Position numbers and translations under genes: made by a program. Source: Thalassobacillus pellis (lineage in GTDB: Bacteria; Bacillota; Bacilli; Bacillales; Halobacillaceae). From it: a stretch of DNA of 64,000 nt. The stretch is taken from positions 186,001 through 250,000 of the forward strand of contig NZ_JAFBDO010000004.1 in NCBI RefSeq assembly GCF_016908295.1, in the 5' to 3' direction. The stretch's first letter is position 1. Each line of letters begins with the position of its first letter. Of the stretch, positions 62,586 through 64,000 are shown in pieces. Below the pieces are notes generated by a model that worked only from the letters and a program-made list of their open reading frames with translations, did no database searches and was not told the DNA's origin.

Positions 62586-64000
62586 TTAAATACTATTTGT
62601 TATTTCCCCTTGCCTGTACTCTGACAGTGAAATTGATTGATGAACTAAATCCTTTCTCCACGTAAAGAAAATAACTTGATGTTCATCTGACAGCTCTTTA
62701 AGTATTTCAAGCATTTCATCAGTTCGTGTAGCATCAAAATGGACAAAGGCATCATCAATGAAAAAAGGCAGCTGATTCTTTCGTGAGATGAGCATGCTGA
62801 GCGCAAGGCGCAGAGCAATATATAACTGGTCGGAAGTTCCGCGGGAAAGCTCACTGACATGAAAGTTCCAACCGTCACGATGCCTGATTACTAACTCACC
62901 ATCTTCCGAGTCAAAACGCACACTCTGATATAGTCCTGCTGTCAATCTGCCGAACCACCTGCTGGTATGGTTCAGGATTTCCGGTAAATATTTTTTCTGA
63001 TAAACACGTTTTGTTTCTTCAAGCAGCGATTTGGCCACCTGCAGCACAGCCCATTCATGGGCTGTTGATTCCAATTCATCTTTGGATGTCTGGAAACTAA
63101 ACCTGCCATCGGAAAATGTATCGGTATTCTCGAGACGATGAATCCTGCTATTTATATCGGCAAGCCGTTGCCGGAGCTGCTCCAATTCCATTTCCCTTTG
63201 ACGGATCAACTGACTCTTTTCCTGTTCAAGGTGAGCCAGCTGAGTAAATGATGGCACTTGTTCAAGGATGTTGTAAGAGTACAGCACATCTTCCGGCAAA
63301 ATTGCTATGATTTGCGATTTCAATTCTTCTTGCTTTTTTTTATGGTACCTTACTGTTTCCACTTGATCGCTGACTCGGAGAAACTCATCTTCATCCGTTG
63401 TGCCTGCCTTTAAAAACAATTTCTCCTTTTCTTCTCTGTAAGGAACTAACTGTTGAACTAATCGTGCCTTTTTATCGTGAATCTCTTTTAACATATTTTC
63501 TTGACTTTCCCATTCGGTATGGTTCTGTTTTGTTTTCGAATAAACTGTTTCCAGTTCATCTAGCATACTTCCGAGGCTATTACCGGAATATTCCCAATTA
63601 ACATTTGCTAAAAACATGTCCACTTCTTCTTCATAACGAGGTAATTTTTCTTTCAGTATGGATATCTCTTCGTCCAGATCCTGTAAACTATTATATTTCG
63701 TCTTCACACTCTTTACTAAATGGAAAAGCTTGACCCAGTAATCAGGCTCAACACCTTTTAAAAATGGATAGGAGTTTATTTGATGATTGATCTCGCGCAA
63801 AATTCGTGCTTTTTGTTCATCTAGAGCTTGTATTTGCTCTTCCTGCTTCATTCTTTCCGATGCGATGGCAAGTTCTTTTTCTTCCAGTGTTTTTAATTTA
63901 TAGAATGCTTCTTCATGCCGGGATACCTTTTGACGTAATTTTTGGGCTTCTTGCTCCGATATGCTTTGAGAGAGAGACTGATTGTTGCCTTTCTCCAGGG
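62586..64000 (-). CDS. yhaN: YhaN-like SMC/SbcC-type ATPase, 5' end outside window
   Basis: C-terminal part (471 codons visible) of a large coiled-coil ATPase. Long heptad regions cover most of it (KEKLPRYEEEVD, EKSQLIRQREMELEQLRQR). The ATPase head has the signature ELSRGTSDQLYIALR and Walker B LPFFIDDAFVHFD. The frame is open through the window edge, so the apparent ATG at 63851 is internal. In B. subtilis yhaN is next to yhaM and the SbcD-like yhaO, whose counterpart would lie beyond the edge. Likely acts in DNA-end or structure processing; inference. Confidence 0.88.
   Translation of the reverse strand, partial: LEKGNNQSLSQSISEQEAQKLRQKVSRHEEAFYKLKTLEEKELAIASERMKQEEQIQALDEQKARILREINHQINSYPFLKGVEPDYWVKLFHLVKSVKTKYNSLQDLDEEISILKEKLPRYEEEVDMFLANVNWEYSGNSLGSMLDELETVYSKTKQNHTEWESQENMLKEIHDKKARLVQQLVPYREEKEKLFLKAGTTDEDEFLRVSDQVETVRYHKKKQEELKSQIIAILPEDVLYSYNILEQVPSFTQLAHLEQEKSQLIRQREMELEQLRQRLADINSRIHRLENTDTFSDGRFSFQTSKDELESTAHEWAVLQVAKSLLEETKRVYQKKYLPEILNHTSRWFGRLTAGLYQSVRFDSEDGELVIRHRDGWNFHVSELSRGTSDQLYIALRLALSMLISRKNQLPFFIDDAFVHFDATRTDEMLEILKELSDEHQVIFFTWRKDLVHQSISLSEYRQGEITNSI

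Noticed and set aside
1-64000. tRNA, rRNA, integrase, transposase or plasmid origin
   Set aside because: None recognised by eye in the intergenic regions or among the proteins; a tRNAscan-SE or Infernal run would settle the RNA part.

Overview
The window reads as a chromosomal segment of an endospore-forming Bacillaceae species with moderately low GC. Evidence for this is the gerPA-PF spore-coat permeability operon, a YjcZ-type spore peptide, yhaL, comK, addAB, ecsABC, hemEHY, liaFSR and prsA, many in the same neighbourhoods as the Bacillus subtilis yis/yhf/yhj/yha segments. Abundant short dispersed palindromic repeats and B. subtilis-like but rearranged synteny suggest a halotolerant relative such as Halobacillus, Thalassobacillus or Virgibacillus. 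That genus guess is inference only. No rRNA, tRNA, CRISPR array, prophage or insertion sequence was recognised. Gene 1 and the last gene run off the window edges.

Layout. 1-2.5 kb: a DUF4349 lipoprotein (partial), a GNAT acetyltransferase and a small membrane protein. 2.5-3.5 kb: repeat-rich spacer. 3.5-14.3 kb: a maltose/maltodextrin locus with maltose phosphorylase, LacI-type MalR, membrane-anchored alpha-amylase, MalEFG importer and a divergent neopullulanase, with four similar palindromic operators. 14.6-18.8 kb: asparagine synthetase, an FsrA-like Fur-controlled small RNA, yisL and rocD. 19-23 kb: an internally duplicated lipoprotein, a small secreted peptide resembling lactococcin 972, and three membrane proteins. 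23.2-25.2 kb: gerPA-PF. 25.4-33 kb: an HNH protein with a probable ATT start, then addA and addB. 33-38.7 kb: MFS transporter, signal peptidase, VTT protein, YhjD-like protein, comK and small genes. 38.3-38.8 kb: an unusual run of hairpins. 38.8-48.5 kb: lplJ, yhfI, yhfH, CAP lipoprotein, hemY-hemH-hemE, pbpF and hmoB. 48.6-51.1 kb: liaFSR. 51.5-56 kb: a ferritin-like protein, an M20 hydrolase and ecsABC. 56.5-64 kb: hit, trpP with a TRAP site, yhaH, DUF3267 protein, small peptides, prsA, yhaL, yhaM and the C-terminal part of yhaN.

How the genes work together. In the starch locus the anchored amylase would cut polymer outside, MalEFG would import maltodextrins (no ATPase gene is present, so a shared MsmX-type ATPase is expected), neopullulanase would trim them to maltose, and maltose phosphorylase would yield glucose and beta-glucose-1-phosphate. 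Beta-phosphoglucomutase is not encoded here. The heme block covers three late steps of the coproporphyrin-dependent pathway next to a heme-degrading monooxygenase. liaFSR, pbpF, prsA, sipS and ecsABC form a broad cell-envelope and secretion theme.

Least explained parts: the FsrA-like RNA (strongly supported by sequence), the hairpin array at 38.36-38.76 kb, three families of dispersed palindromic repeats, the lactococcin-like peptide, and the non-canonical start of the HNH gene.
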